NCBI GenBank assembly: GCA_019565575.1
Contig: CP067379.1
Location: 1,798,001 to 1,862,000 of the forward strand
Length of the DNA: 64,000 bases
Direction of reading: 5' to 3'
Source of the DNA: Flavobacterium covae
GTDB taxonomy: Bacteria > Bacteroidota > Bacteroidia > Flavobacteriales > Flavobacteriaceae
How positions within the stretch are numbered: position 1 is the first letter of the stretch; each line of letters begins with the position of its first letter. The notes below the pieces were generated by a model. It was given only the letters and a program-made list of their open reading frames with translations, was not told the DNA's origin and did no database searches. Below are positions 1 through 9,694 of this stretch, in pieces. The position numbers and the translations under genes are program-made.

Positions 1-1
1 A

Positions 2-694
2 GTTTTTGATTTCAATACAAATAAAACAGTAGTTCCTACTTCAGTATCTTTTTTACCAATTATAACATTGGCAAATGATACAAAATCATCTTGTCCTCAT
101 CAATATAATATGAAGTACAAACCAGCAGAAGAATATTTTGCAGGGTATTCTGTCTTTACTGATGAAAATAAAGAAGGAACTTGGCAAATAAATATTAAAA
201 TGACAATCAATGACCAAGTGATGAGCGGTACCCAAACGATTTCAGTTCTTCCTCAAAAGAATAAAAATCTAGGTATGACCACTTTTACGGGAAATGATGG
301 CGAAAAATATTATATAGCTTTGGTCGCCCCACAAAAACCTAAAGTAGCAGAAAACACACTAATTGCAGGAATTTATAAATACAATAAACCTACAATTTCG
401 GAACCCAATGAATATTCTTTTACGGAAGTTAGGAATCATACGTTAAAGTTAGATCCAAGAATGCCAGAACCCTCTATGGGCAATCATTCGTCTCCTAATA
501 ATAAAGATTTGACACAAGAACAAGACGGTTTCTATCACGGTATAGTTAACTATACTATGACGGGCAATTGGACGCTCAATATGATATTATTAGACTCAAA
601 CGGAAAAGTAATAAAAGGAACCAATGTTTCAGAAGACTTTACTCCTGGAGTTCAAGGATTAAAGAGCTCTCTTTTTATTGATATTCTATTCTAA
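2..694 (+). CDS. YtkA/FixH-like exported protein (5' end outside window)
   Basis: The frame is open from base 2, so the gene begins upstream; the ATG-like starts further in are not needed. The C-terminal half has the pattern of YtkA/FixH-like domains: a MPEPSMGNHSSPN segment, then a beta-rich stretch with YTMTGNWTLNMILLD. The earlier half repeats a similar beta-sandwich style around GTWQINIKM. Such proteins are periplasmic and often sit beside copper or cytochrome assembly genes. It ends 6 bases before a TonB receptor and is followed by MbnP and MbnH, so a role in copper handling is inferred from context. The Met/His-rich PEPSMGNH segment would suit soft-metal binding, but that is not shown. 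Confidence 0.6.
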   Translation, partial: VFDFNTNKTVVPTSVSFLPIITLANDTKSSCPHQYNMKYKPAEEYFAGYSVFTDENKEGTWQINIKMTINDQVMSGTQTISVLPQKNKNLGMTTFTGNDGEKYYIALVAPQKPKVAENTLIAGIYKYNKPTISEPNEYSFTEVRNHTLKLDPRMPEPSMGNHSSPNNKDLTQEQDGFYHGIVNYTMTGNWTLNMILLDSNGKVIKGTNVSEDFTPGVQGLKSSLFIDILF

Positions 695-700
695 GACCTT

Positions 701-2688
701 ATGAAAAAAATAGGATTACCAATATTTGTTAGTATTTGCTTTTTAACAAATGCACAAAGTATAGAGGTTAATAAGGATTCAGTAAAAGTGATAAAAGAAA
801 TTTATTTGAAAAAAATTCAGAAAAAAAGAAGATCGAAACAGATCTAAAATTGGCAGTTTCAATAGACGAATTTCTAGCATCATCTCATACGATATCTTTT
901 GTAAAAAGAGGTGCGTATGCTTGGGAACCATTATTAAACAATATGAGTAGCGAGCGTTCCACAATTACTATTGATGGGATGCACATTTTTGGAGCCTGTA
1001 CAGATAAAATGGACCCTGTTACCTCCTATCTAGAAGTAAATAATTTAGCTACTATTGATATCAAATCAGGACAACAAGGAGGATTACACGGATCCACTAT
1101 TGCAGGAAATATCAATTTAGTTAGAAAAAATAGCTCTTTTACTGAAAAAACAAAAATAGTAGGCAGTTTTCAAGGAGGATTTGAATCCAATAACCACCAG
1201 CTTTTTAATTTGGGAAATATAGCTTTTACAAACAACAAATTTGTGTTAGATGGAAGTATCGCTTATAGAGAAGCAGGTAATTATTTTGATGGTAAAAATA
1301 GAGAAATAAAACATTCTCAATACTCTAAATTCAACTCCTCATTAGGTTTAGCTTATAAAACAGGATTGCTTTCATCTTTAAAAGCGGATGTCGTTTTTGA
1401 TATGGCAAAAAATGTAGGATTTCCTGCCTTGCCTATGGATTTATACCTTTCAAGAACCCTAATAACATCAGCCGCTTATAAACAGCTTTTTGATGACAAA
1501 CGAATCAAAGTATGGGATACGAAAGTATACTTCAATGCTATTGAGCATTATATGGATGATACAACGCGCCCTGAAAATTTGGTTCACATGGATATGCCCG
1601 GATGGAGTACAACCTATGGATTGCTTTCTAAAGTAAGCACGAGAACTAATAAACTCTCCTCAGAATTTCAGTTCAATGCGTATACTAATTTATCCATTGC
1701 AGAAATGAGAATGTACCCACAGGACCGTAGCAAAAGAACAATGTTTGCCTATAGTTGGCCTTGGGTAACTACACAATTTGCAAGTGTAGCTGTACAGAAC
1801 TCATGGGATTTTTCAACAGAACGTCAGTTGTCTTTTGGTGTTTCTTTAGGAGCTCATTACAACTTTTCTAAATACATAGAATTTAATAGAATTTTTTATC
1901 CAAATAGTTCTCAAGAAAAAAATCGAATTTTGCCTAGTCTTAATTTAAATTATCAATACAAGAAAAAAGAGTATCATTTTTCTGTAGGTACAGGATATGG
2001 CCATAGAGCACCTTCTATTTCAGAAGGATATGGCTATTATATCTACAATAGTTTTGATAGATACGATTATATAGGAAACCCAGATTTAAAAAATGAAATT
2101 TCCTATGAAGTAAATGCAAGTGCAGGCTATAAAAATGCTACTATAGGATTAGAAGCTAAGGTTAACCATTTTTACATTGAAAATTATATTGTGGGCAAAA
2201 TCCTAAATATAGGAAGTCCTATGAATTACCAATCTATAGGCGTGAAAGGGTACACTTCCTTAGATCATGCAAAACTTTATAATGTAGTAGTAAGCTCCTT
2301 TTATAACTTAGGAGAACATATTCGTTGGGAAGGCTCACTAACTTACGCCAGAGGTATAGATAGTAAAGGGATTAACCTCCCGTTCATTAGACCATTAAGT
2401 TATCTAACTTCCCTGCAATATAAACATTGTAATTTTGGAGCAAGAACAGCTATAAATGGTGATTTAGATCAAATACATTACAGCTCTTTATACGGTGAAG
2501 ATCAAACACCTAAATACCTATTATGGGGAGCCTCAGTAGATTATGCAATTCTCTTTAATGAATACAAAATAACATTGCAAACAGGGGCAGAAAACATATT
2601 AAACGAAAATTATAGCACGTATGCTGATTGGGGAAATATTAATAGAATGGGACGAAATATTTTTATCTCGTTAAAACTCAATTTTTAA
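701..2688 (+). CDS. TonB-dependent receptor, probable copper-complex uptake (frameshifted in this sequence)
   Basis: Outer-membrane gated transporter of about 662 residues after repair. ATG at 701 starts a signal peptide (KKIGLPIFVSICFLTNAQS). The frame breaks at an A run at 809-815; adding one A joins it to the long frame that reads SIDEFLASSHTISFVKRG and a plug domain (TITIDGMHIFGACTDKMD). The barrel ends in the usual aromatic C-terminus (IFISLKLNF). It starts 6 bases after the YtkA-like gene and ends 23 bases before mbnP, so it is likely part of one operon. TonB receptors in this context are thought to import copper or a copper chelate; the substrate is inferred from neighbours only. Confidence 0.8.
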
Positions 2689-2711
2689 AAAAAATAAACA
2701 CTTTAATTATT

Positions 2712-3594
2712 ATGAAAAATTTTAAAAAATATTATTTATTAGCTATATCATCATTCTTATTTTTATCTTGTAGTAAAGAAGAAGATCAAAAAATACTTGA
2801 GCCAAACACATTTGCTAATGATGTAACATTGGTTTTTGAAAACACCTTCAAAAGTATCCCTATTGTACTTGGAGAACCTACTTCAACCGCTGTAACAACG
2901 AACGTTTCAGTAAACAACCAAAAACACCTCTTTAAAGAGTTAAAGTATGTAGTTAGTAATATAAGACTGATAAAAGAAGATGGTACAGAAGTGCCTTACA
3001 ACGTATCAAATCTTGATTTAGGAGCTATTGTAATAGATCAATCAAAGCCTGAAACACTAAGTTATACTTTATCAAAAATCCCTTATGGTAATTATAAACA
3101 AATTAAATTTGGCTTAGGAGTAAAAAGTGATTTGAATAAAGTAGATCAAACAAAATTCCCTAAATTTTTGCTAACGCTGGAGAAAATAAAACACAAATGA
3201 TGTGGGAATGGGGAGCAGGTTATCGTTTTGTGAAAATTGAAGGTTATTATAGTGATGAAAACAAACCTCTTTCAATTCATACAGGAAGTACTGAAAAAAA
3301 GATCCCAACAAAAATTTTGTTCAAGGAGTAGATGCTTATAGAGATATTACCTTGAATCTTCCAGTACAAGCAATTGTGAATAAAATGAACCCTAAAATTA
3401 TTATAAATGCTGATTTTGATAAGTTATTAAGCGGAACAGAAAAAATAACGCTGATAACGAATGATAAAAATGATAATAATGCAACCCCAAGTGTTCATTC
3501 AGCTGTACAAATGATGCGTTTTGTAAACAATATAGGAGGAAATGGTACAACAAATGTTACAGGTATGTTTTCTGTTAGTAAAGTTCAAAATTAA
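2712..3594 (+). CDS. mbnP: MbnP-family copper-binding lipoprotein (two frameshifts in this sequence)
   Basis: About 294 residues once two single-base losses are repaired: the T run at 3165-3169 and the A run at 3294-3300. The N-terminus is a lipoprotein signal (LFLSCSKEED, lipid on Cys). The first part has the MbnP pattern with ELKYVVSNIRLIKEDG and YGNYKQIKFGLGV. The segment restored after the first break reads QMMWEWGAGYRFVKIEG, the conserved Trp-rich part of the family. In studied MbnP/MbnH pairs a Trp of MbnP is oxidised to kynurenine by MbnH and helps bind copper. The mbnH gene follows, which supports the assignment strongly. Confidence 0.82.
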
Positions 3595-3603
3595 AGATTA
3601 ATA

Positions 3604-3730
3604 TGAGGGGATCCAAAAGAACACAAACGTTTTGTTTTACTTATAAAGAGAAATAAAATAACGTGAGTAATAGTTTTATACTATAATCAAAAACAAGAAA
3701 CTATTGTTTTTTTGAGTCCCCTCTTTTTGT
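3604..3730 (+). terminator. Nested inverted repeats after mbnP, terminator-like
   Basis: An inner repeat AATAGTTT (about 3668) pairs with AAACTATT (about 3701) and is followed by a T7 run. An outer pair GAGGGG (3605) and CCCCTC (3718) encloses it and is followed by TTTTTG. This would reduce read-through from the receptor/mbnP unit into mbnH, which has its own 250-base upstream region. Confidence 0.45.
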
Positions 3731-3855
3731 CATTTAGATATGACGGTTTGAGTATGCAAATAATATGTTCATTGAGTACCTATCATGAATCAATGTTGAT
3801 CAAGTAAATACCAAAAATAGAAGCATACGATATTTACCGTTAAAAAAATAAAAAA

Positions 3856-4890
3856 ATGAAATCGTATATTTTACTTTTAATATTAGTATCTACCTTATAC
3901 TCTTGTTCTAAGGACAAAGAAATAGACGTAGAACCAACATTTATTTCTGAATTTAATAATCCAGAAATTTTCATAGAAACACCTAAGTATTTTCCTCTAT
4001 TGAATGGTTTTTTTCTTAAAAACAAACCCACAAAATACGGTGTACAGTTAGGCGAAAAATTGTTCAATGATAAAAGATTAAGTAGTAATAACTCTATTTC
4101 ATGTGCAAGTTGCCACATTCAAGAAAATGCGTTTACAGATAAAAAAACAAAAGCGATCGGAATTTTAGGACGAGTAGGATTACGTAATACACCTCCAATT
4201 CAAAATTTAGCCTTTATGAATTTTTATATGTGGGATGGAAACGAATTAGAATTAGAGCACCAACCTATCGTACCCATTATTACGAAAGAAGAAATGGGGT
4301 CTTCTATTCTAGAAATAATAACAAAAATACAAGGAGACAAAGAGTACCAAGAACTATTTAAAAAAACGTATGGAGAGGATAAAATAACACAAGAAAAAAT
4401 ATTTAAAAGCATTGCACAATATGAATACACTTTAGTCTCTTCTAATAGTAAATATGACCAAGTCATGAAAAGAGACCAAGATTTTACTCCTAATGAAAAA
4501 AAAGGATATGAGACGTTTAAACAAAAATGTGCCAATTGCCATGCCACAGAATTGTTTACAGATCAATCGTTTCGAAATATAGGGTTTCCTGTAAATCCTG
4601 ATAAAGATGAGGTTGGAAGAGCAAGAGTAACAGGAAAAAAAGAAGACATACAAGCTTTTCGAGTACCCTCTTTAAGAAACATACAATATACAGCTCCCTA
4701 CGGAAGTTTTGGGCAGTTTGCCTCATTAAAAGAAGTATTAGATTATTTTGATAAAGGCGTTTTAGATGCAGATAATTTAGATCCTATTCTTAAAAATAAA
4801 AACAACAAAATTGCATTAACAGAAGAAGAAAAAACAAATCTTATTCACTTCATGAATACATTAAGTGATCCAACATTCATTAAAAAATAA
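3856..4890 (+). CDS. mbnH: MbnH/MauG-type dihaem cytochrome c peroxidase family protein
   Basis: A 344-residue periplasmic lipoprotein (signal ends TLYSC). Two haem-binding CxxCH motifs are visible: CASCH at residues 83-87 and CANCH at 225-229, the layout of bacterial dihaem peroxidases and MauG. Family members next to MbnP oxidise a Trp of MbnP instead of acting as simple peroxidases. No frame break is present. It follows mbnP after 260 bases that contain terminator-like structures, and the next gene starts 26 bases downstream. The alternative is an ordinary CcpA peroxidase; the MbnP neighbour argues for MbnH. Confidence 0.83.
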   Translation: MKSYILLLILVSTLYSCSKDKEIDVEPTFISEFNNPEIFIETPKYFPLLNGFFLKNKPTKYGVQLGEKLFNDKRLSSNNSISCASCHIQENAFTDKKTKAIGILGRVGLRNTPPIQNLAFMNFYMWDGNELELEHQPIVPIITKEEMGSSILEIITKIQGDKEYQELFKKTYGEDKITQEKIFKSIAQYEYTLVSSNSKYDQVMKRDQDFTPNEKKGYETFKQKCANCHATELFTDQSFRNIGFPVNPDKDEVGRARVTGKKEDIQAFRVPSLRNIQYTAPYGSFGQFASLKEVLDYFDKGVLDADNLDPILKNKNNKIALTEEEKTNLIHFMNTLSDPTFIKK

Positions 4891-4916
4891 TTTTAAAAAT
4901 CAGTTACAAACCCTAA

Positions 4917-5285
4917 ATGAAATTTACCCTTCTAATATTAGTTTTATCATTTTTGCTACGTCCTGTAGAACCTATGGTTTCTTATATTATAAACTATGAT
5001 TATATAAGCAACGTATTGTGTGAAAACAATGATAAACCTGAATTAAAATGCAATGGTAAATGTTATTTACAAAAACAAATGGCTAAAATAGCCGAAGAAG
5101 AAAAACCACTTCAAAAAGACACAAAACAAGTAAAACTAGAACACGAAACCTTGTTTCTTTATCCCGTTTTAGAGAGTTTAATACCCATCAAAATTTTTAA
5201 TTTTCAAAAAAATCATTTTGTATATACCAACCTATATAACTTTTTAAAAGAAAACCTCATTTTTCACCCGCCTTCTTTATTTTAG
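4917..5285 (+). CDS. Small exported or membrane-anchored protein with CxxxC motif, function unknown
   Basis: A 122-residue protein. It has a hydrophobic N-terminal segment (FTLLILVLSFLLRPVEP), an early Cys (NVLCENNDKPELKC), and the motif CNGKCYLQKQMAK, followed by a charged stretch and a C-terminal region rich in Phe/Pro (IFHPPSLF). It starts 26 bases after mbnH and is probably co-transcribed with it. I recognise the pattern as a conserved but uncharacterised Bacteroidota protein found near metal-uptake genes. The three nearby Cys residues could bind Cu(I) or form a redox pair. This is inference only. Confidence 0.6.
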   Translation: MKFTLLILVLSFLLRPVEPMVSYIINYDYISNVLCENNDKPELKCNGKCYLQKQMAKIAEEEKPLQKDTKQVKLEHETLFLYPVLESLIPIKIFNFQKNHFVYTNLYNFLKENLIFHPPSLF

Positions 5286-5837
5286 AGGATTTTCAAAAAA
5301 ATATTTTTTAATAAAGCTTCATTTGTATTTCACAATAGAAGAAAACATATTATTAACTTTGTCTGATTTTCGTTCCTTTTTTTGAACCAAAGAAAAAGAC
5401 AGAACAAAGTTAGACAATACATCCTTTTTTTGAACCTTCCTTGTCAGTTAGCATAATAGGTATAATTATCTAAAAATAAAAACCAAGTAATATATTGTTA
5501 GAGAATACAAAAAAAACGACCTCTACAAAAGCTATTTATTAAATAAAGATAAAAACAAACAAGGTTTTTTTTTTTTAGATAAAAAACCTCATAATCTTAT
5601 GTCTTAGTCTAAAAAAACATAGTATTCATTTCATATTATGTATTGGACTTTATGATGCAAATAAAAAGAGTAAAGAAGATAAAAAAGATCCAAAATTTTC
5701 CACAAATGAAGTTTTACTACATTCAGGACAAAAGAGGAAGAACCTTTTTAGATTCAAAATCATTTTATCTGTAATAAATTTCCAATACGTAATCTGGGGA
5801 TAAAAAGAATAGTATGCTATAAAACAAAAATCTTCCA
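5286..5837. other. 552-base gene-free interval with a hairpin and a short direct repeat
   Basis: No convincing gene is seen. A hairpin with arms TAACTTTGT (about 5353) and ACAAAGTTA (about 5404) encloses other complementary stretches. The string TCCTTTTTTTGAACC occurs twice, about 5374 and 5422; a shorter form, CTTTTTTGAACC, recurs in the terminator near 44973. The second half is AT-rich with short Lys-rich open frames of 40-48 codons that lack typical starts. It probably holds the end of the copper operon and the control region of the next TonB receptor. Confidence 0.4.
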
Positions 5838-7978
5838 ATGAAAATAAAAATAAAGATCATTACTCTTTTAGGAGTTATGAGTGTATGTGCACAAAATAAG
5901 AAAAATCAAGACACAATAAAAATCAACCAGATAGAAGAAATAGTTGTAACATCTAGTAGAATACACACTAAAAAAACAGAAACACCTGTTGCTATTTCTA
6001 AACTCACAGAAAAACAAATTACAGAAACAAAAGCAACAGCTGTGTATGAGTTAGTAAATAAAACAGCAGGCGTTTTAATGACTAATTTAGGAAATGAACA
6101 ACATAGTATGTCCATCAGACAACCCATGACAACAAATGCTTATTTTTTATATCTAGAAGACGGTTTACCTATTCGTCCCCTAGGTGTTTTTAACCACAAT
6201 GCACTATTAGAAATAAATCAATTCAACATTGAAAGCATAGAAGTAGTCAAAGGTCCTGTTTCCTCATTATATGGGCCAGAAGCCGTAGGAGGAGCTGTTA
6301 ATTTTATTTCAAAAAAACCGTCTGATAAACCACAATTAAAATTAGGATATCAAGGCGATCAATTTCATTTCAACCGCTTTCAAGCAATGGGTTCAGGAAC
6401 TATAGGTAGGTTAGGATACCACATTGCCAGCTTATCATCCGTTCAAAAAAATGCTTGGATGACCTATTCAGACTATGATAAAAATAATATAAATGGGCGT
6501 TTTGATTATACTTTTAATCCCAATCATAAACTTATTGCTACGGTTTTTTATGGAGAATATTATACCCAAATGAGTGGAAGTGTAAATGAACAAGATTTTT
6601 ATGAGAGAACCTATAAAAGCCAAACTAATTTTGCTTACCGAAAATCAAAAGCATTGCGGACAAAATTAATCTATGAACTAAACTGGAATCAGAATACTAT
6701 GACTTCTCTAACAACTTTTATGCGAGAGAACCAATTAGGTCAAAATCCATCGTATGCTATTAGACTTTCAGAAGATAAAAAAACTGCTACAGGAGAAATT
6801 AATTCTAATAATTTTACCAGTTATGGTATTGTAGCACAACACAATCAAAAGTTTAATTGGCTTAATACAACCCTAGTAGTAGGAGGCTTATTAGATCGTT
6901 CTCCTATTGATTATGAGTCGTATAGAACGGATTTACAACCTATACTAAAACCAGAAACTACAATTGTTTCGCAATACGATTTTATTGCAGAACGACCAGA
7001 TATTAGATTAAAAGTATACAACGGAACCATCTACAATTACGCAGTTTTTACACAAATAAAAACCATGCCTATAAAAAATATCGTTCTTACATTAGGAGGA
7101 CGATATGATAAAATGAATTTAGATTATTATAATGATATTAGTAAAAAAATGGGACAAAAGATTATAATCAATCCACTTTTAAAGCAGGAATTAATTATAA
7201 TCCATTAAAAACAGCAGGTTTTTACGCTAATTACTCACAAGGTTTTTCGCCTCCTAGTGTTTCTACTATTTTTGAAATCAAAGCAGGTACAGGAGGAAAA
7301 ACAGGAGTTCCAGCTGAATTTAATTACGATCTAAAGCCTGCATTATTTTATAATTATGAAATAGGAGGTTGGTTATCCCTAATAAATACCAAATTAAAAA
7401 TAGATTATTCTTTGTACTATATGAAAGGGAAAAACGAATTAATCAACACCCGTTTAGTAGATAACTCAACAGATTATCGCTCTGCGGGAAAAACATTACA
7501 CAAAGGAGTAGAATTTGGATTAAATTATGGCATCTCAAAATCTATTAATCTCAGAATAGGAAGTGCTTACTCAGAACATCAATTTGTAGAATTTGAGTTT
7601 CCAGAGAAATCTTTAGAAGGAATAAAAAATTTAAATGGGAAAGAAATGCCTTCAGCACCACGTTGGATAGCTAATTCAGAACTTAGTTACCATCCAAAAG
7701 AGTTGCCAAATTTTAGGATCTCAGCAGAGTGGCAGTACGTTTCAAGTTTTTATCAAGATCAAATTAATACAACAAAATACCAAGGATATAACGTAATCAA
7801 TGGAAGAATAGGCTACAAAATAAAAGGAATAGAAGCCTATTTAAATATAATAAATCTTACAGATCAATTATATGCTTACAATGTATCTAGAGGAAACTCA
7901 TCAAAATCTTCCGCAAATTATACAGTCGCAGCACCCAGAACTTTTGTTTTTGGTGTGCAATACAACCTATCCTTATAA
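5838..7978 (+). CDS. TonB-dependent siderophore/metal receptor (frameshifted in this sequence)
   Basis: About 713 residues after adding one T to the run at 7177-7180. It has a signal peptide (ITLLGVMSVCAQNK) and a TonB-box-like start (IEEIVVTSSRIHTKKTETPV). The plug domain has IESIEVVKGPVSSLYGPEAVGGAVNF split over residues 125-150, and after the break comes the typical GFYANYSQGFSPPS barrel segment. The C-terminus is aromatic (FVFGVQYNLSL). It is followed 71 bases later by a PepSY membrane protein, the common partner of siderophore receptors in Bacteroidota. The cargo is unknown; ferric siderophore is the default guess, copper is possible given the upstream genes. Confidence 0.85.
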
Positions 7979-8049
7979 ACTCAATAAAAATATGAAATTT
8001 CTAAAATTCTAAACCCATAAGACATTAATAATACTTTGAGTTTTAACTC

Positions 8050-9636
8050 ATGAAACCCTGTACAATAATGATAAAAACAATTATTCAAAAAATAAATAAA
8101 AAAATAAAAAAGCGTATTTATAAAGGACATAAATTACTAGCCTATATAACCTTTATTCCCGTTATATTGTGGTGTTTTTCAGGAATTATGCACCCATTTA
8201 TGGCACATTTTTTTAAACCCCAGATAAAAAATGAATGGATTGAACCAAAGGTAATTAACATACCCAAAATACAAGTTTCTCTAAAAGAAATTTTGAGAAA
8301 AGAAAAAATTGAAACCTTCAAAAACTTTCGTTTCATTGAAATGAATAATGATTGGTTCTATCAGATAAAATTGATAGATAATTCGCTGGTTTATTTTAGT
8401 GCCACCAATGGCAAAAAAATAGAAAAAGGAGATGAAAAATATGCACAATATTTAGCACAATATTTTTTAGAGGATTATCAAAGTAAAATTTTAAAAGTCG
8501 AATACCTCACAGAATTTGATCATCAATACAAATATATAAATCGCTATTTACCCGTTTATAAAATTACTTTTGATAGAAGTGATAATATGCAAGTATATGT
8601 AGAAACAACCTCCAGTAAATTAGCCACCTTTAATCCGCTTTCGAGACAAGTTTTTATATGGTTTTTTGATACCTTTCATAATTGGTCATTTTTAGATGCT
8701 ATTACAACCAATGAAATACGAATAATCCTTATGATTATTTTGCTAGGAACCATTATCGCATCTGCTTTATCAGGAATTATTATATACGGTTTTTTTTGGA
8801 AAATTTTTAAAAAAACACAAATTTCATCGGAAAACAAAACCCGGATTCACCATCGAAAATTAGGAATGTGGTTTTCTCTACTAACCATTGGATTTGCGTT
8901 TAGTGGAGCATTCCATCTAACAAAAAAGTGGAATCCAAAGCCTGTTCAAGATATGGTATATGAACCTGTTTTGAATAGCAATAAAATAAAAATAAATCCA
9001 ATAGAAATTGCCGTTAATAAAACAAAACTTCAAAATGTAAGCCTCATACAATTTGAAGATACAATTTATTACCGTTGCCAATTACAAGCTAATTTTAAAT
9101 CTTTTGACCAAGATAAATCCAAAAAGAAAAAAAGAAATTAGCTCCTGTAGCAGATGTTGTATATCTAAATGCACAATCTAACACTCTTGCCAAAGGTCTA
9201 GATCTGAAATATGCGGAATTTTTAGCCCATTATTTTGAAAATCCTTCCAGTAGAAAACGCTCCTTGTTGTGAAAATCAAACCTCAGAAGAAACTAAAACG
9301 TGTGGTATTGATAGTGTTGAACTACTAGAAATTAAAGTTCTAACTGATTTTGATAATAGGGAATACGGTTTTGTAAATAAACGATTACCTGTCGTAAAAT
9401 TAGCATACAATACTCCTGAAAAAACAACATACTTCGTAGAAACAGCAACTTCTAGAATTGCTTCGGTGATACAGAAAACAGATAGAACAGAAGGATACTC
9501 ATTTGCAATTCTTCATAAATTTTTATGGATGGATTGGGCAGGAAAACCAATACGTGATTTAGTCATGACATTTGCAGCTATTACATTGCTAATATTAACT
9601 TTTTTAGGGATTAAATTATTAATTAAAAAAGAATAA
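8050..9636 (+). CDS. PepSY-associated transmembrane protein with Cys cluster (two frame errors in this sequence)
   Basis: Inner-membrane protein of about 528 residues after repair. One base is missing in the A-rich stretch 9121-9141, and one extra C lies in CTTCCAG at 9244-9250. Membrane segments are seen near the N-terminus (LLAYITFIPVILWCFSGIMH), mid-protein (IILMIILLGTIIASALSGI), again after RIHHRKLGMWF, and at the end (FAAITLLILTFLGIKLLI). Two PepSY-like extracytoplasmic halves each carry an EFDHQYKYINRYLPVYK or DFDNREYGFVNKRLPVVK segment. The second half has an unusual PCCENQTSEETKTCG stretch restored by the repair. PepSY_TM proteins assist siderophore or metal use, possibly by reduction. 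An alternative start is ATG 8068. Confidence 0.78.
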
Positions 9637-9655
9637 ATTTTTGTATTACAATCAA

Positions 9656-9685
9656 GATTGGTTAGTTTTATAAAACTAACCAATC
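9656..9685. terminator. Perfect 30-base palindrome between PepSY gene and chitinase
   Basis: Arms GATTGGTTAGTTTT and its exact complement are separated by AT, so the whole 30 bases are palindromic. It starts 20 bases after the PepSY stop codon and ends 10 bases before the chitinase ATG. A T-rich stretch follows. Most likely it is a transcription terminator, although so perfect a palindrome could also be an operator. Confidence 0.55.
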
Positions 9686-9694
9686 TTTGTATTT

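Noticed and set aside
3840..4653. Minus-strand open frames over mbnH
   Set aside because: The overlapping dihaem protein is complete with both CxxCH motifs; the antisense translations are Cys/Phe-rich noise.
5640..5838. Short Lys-rich open frames before the second TonB receptor
   Set aside because: 40-48 codons, no good start or family pattern; not enough to call a gene or a remnant.
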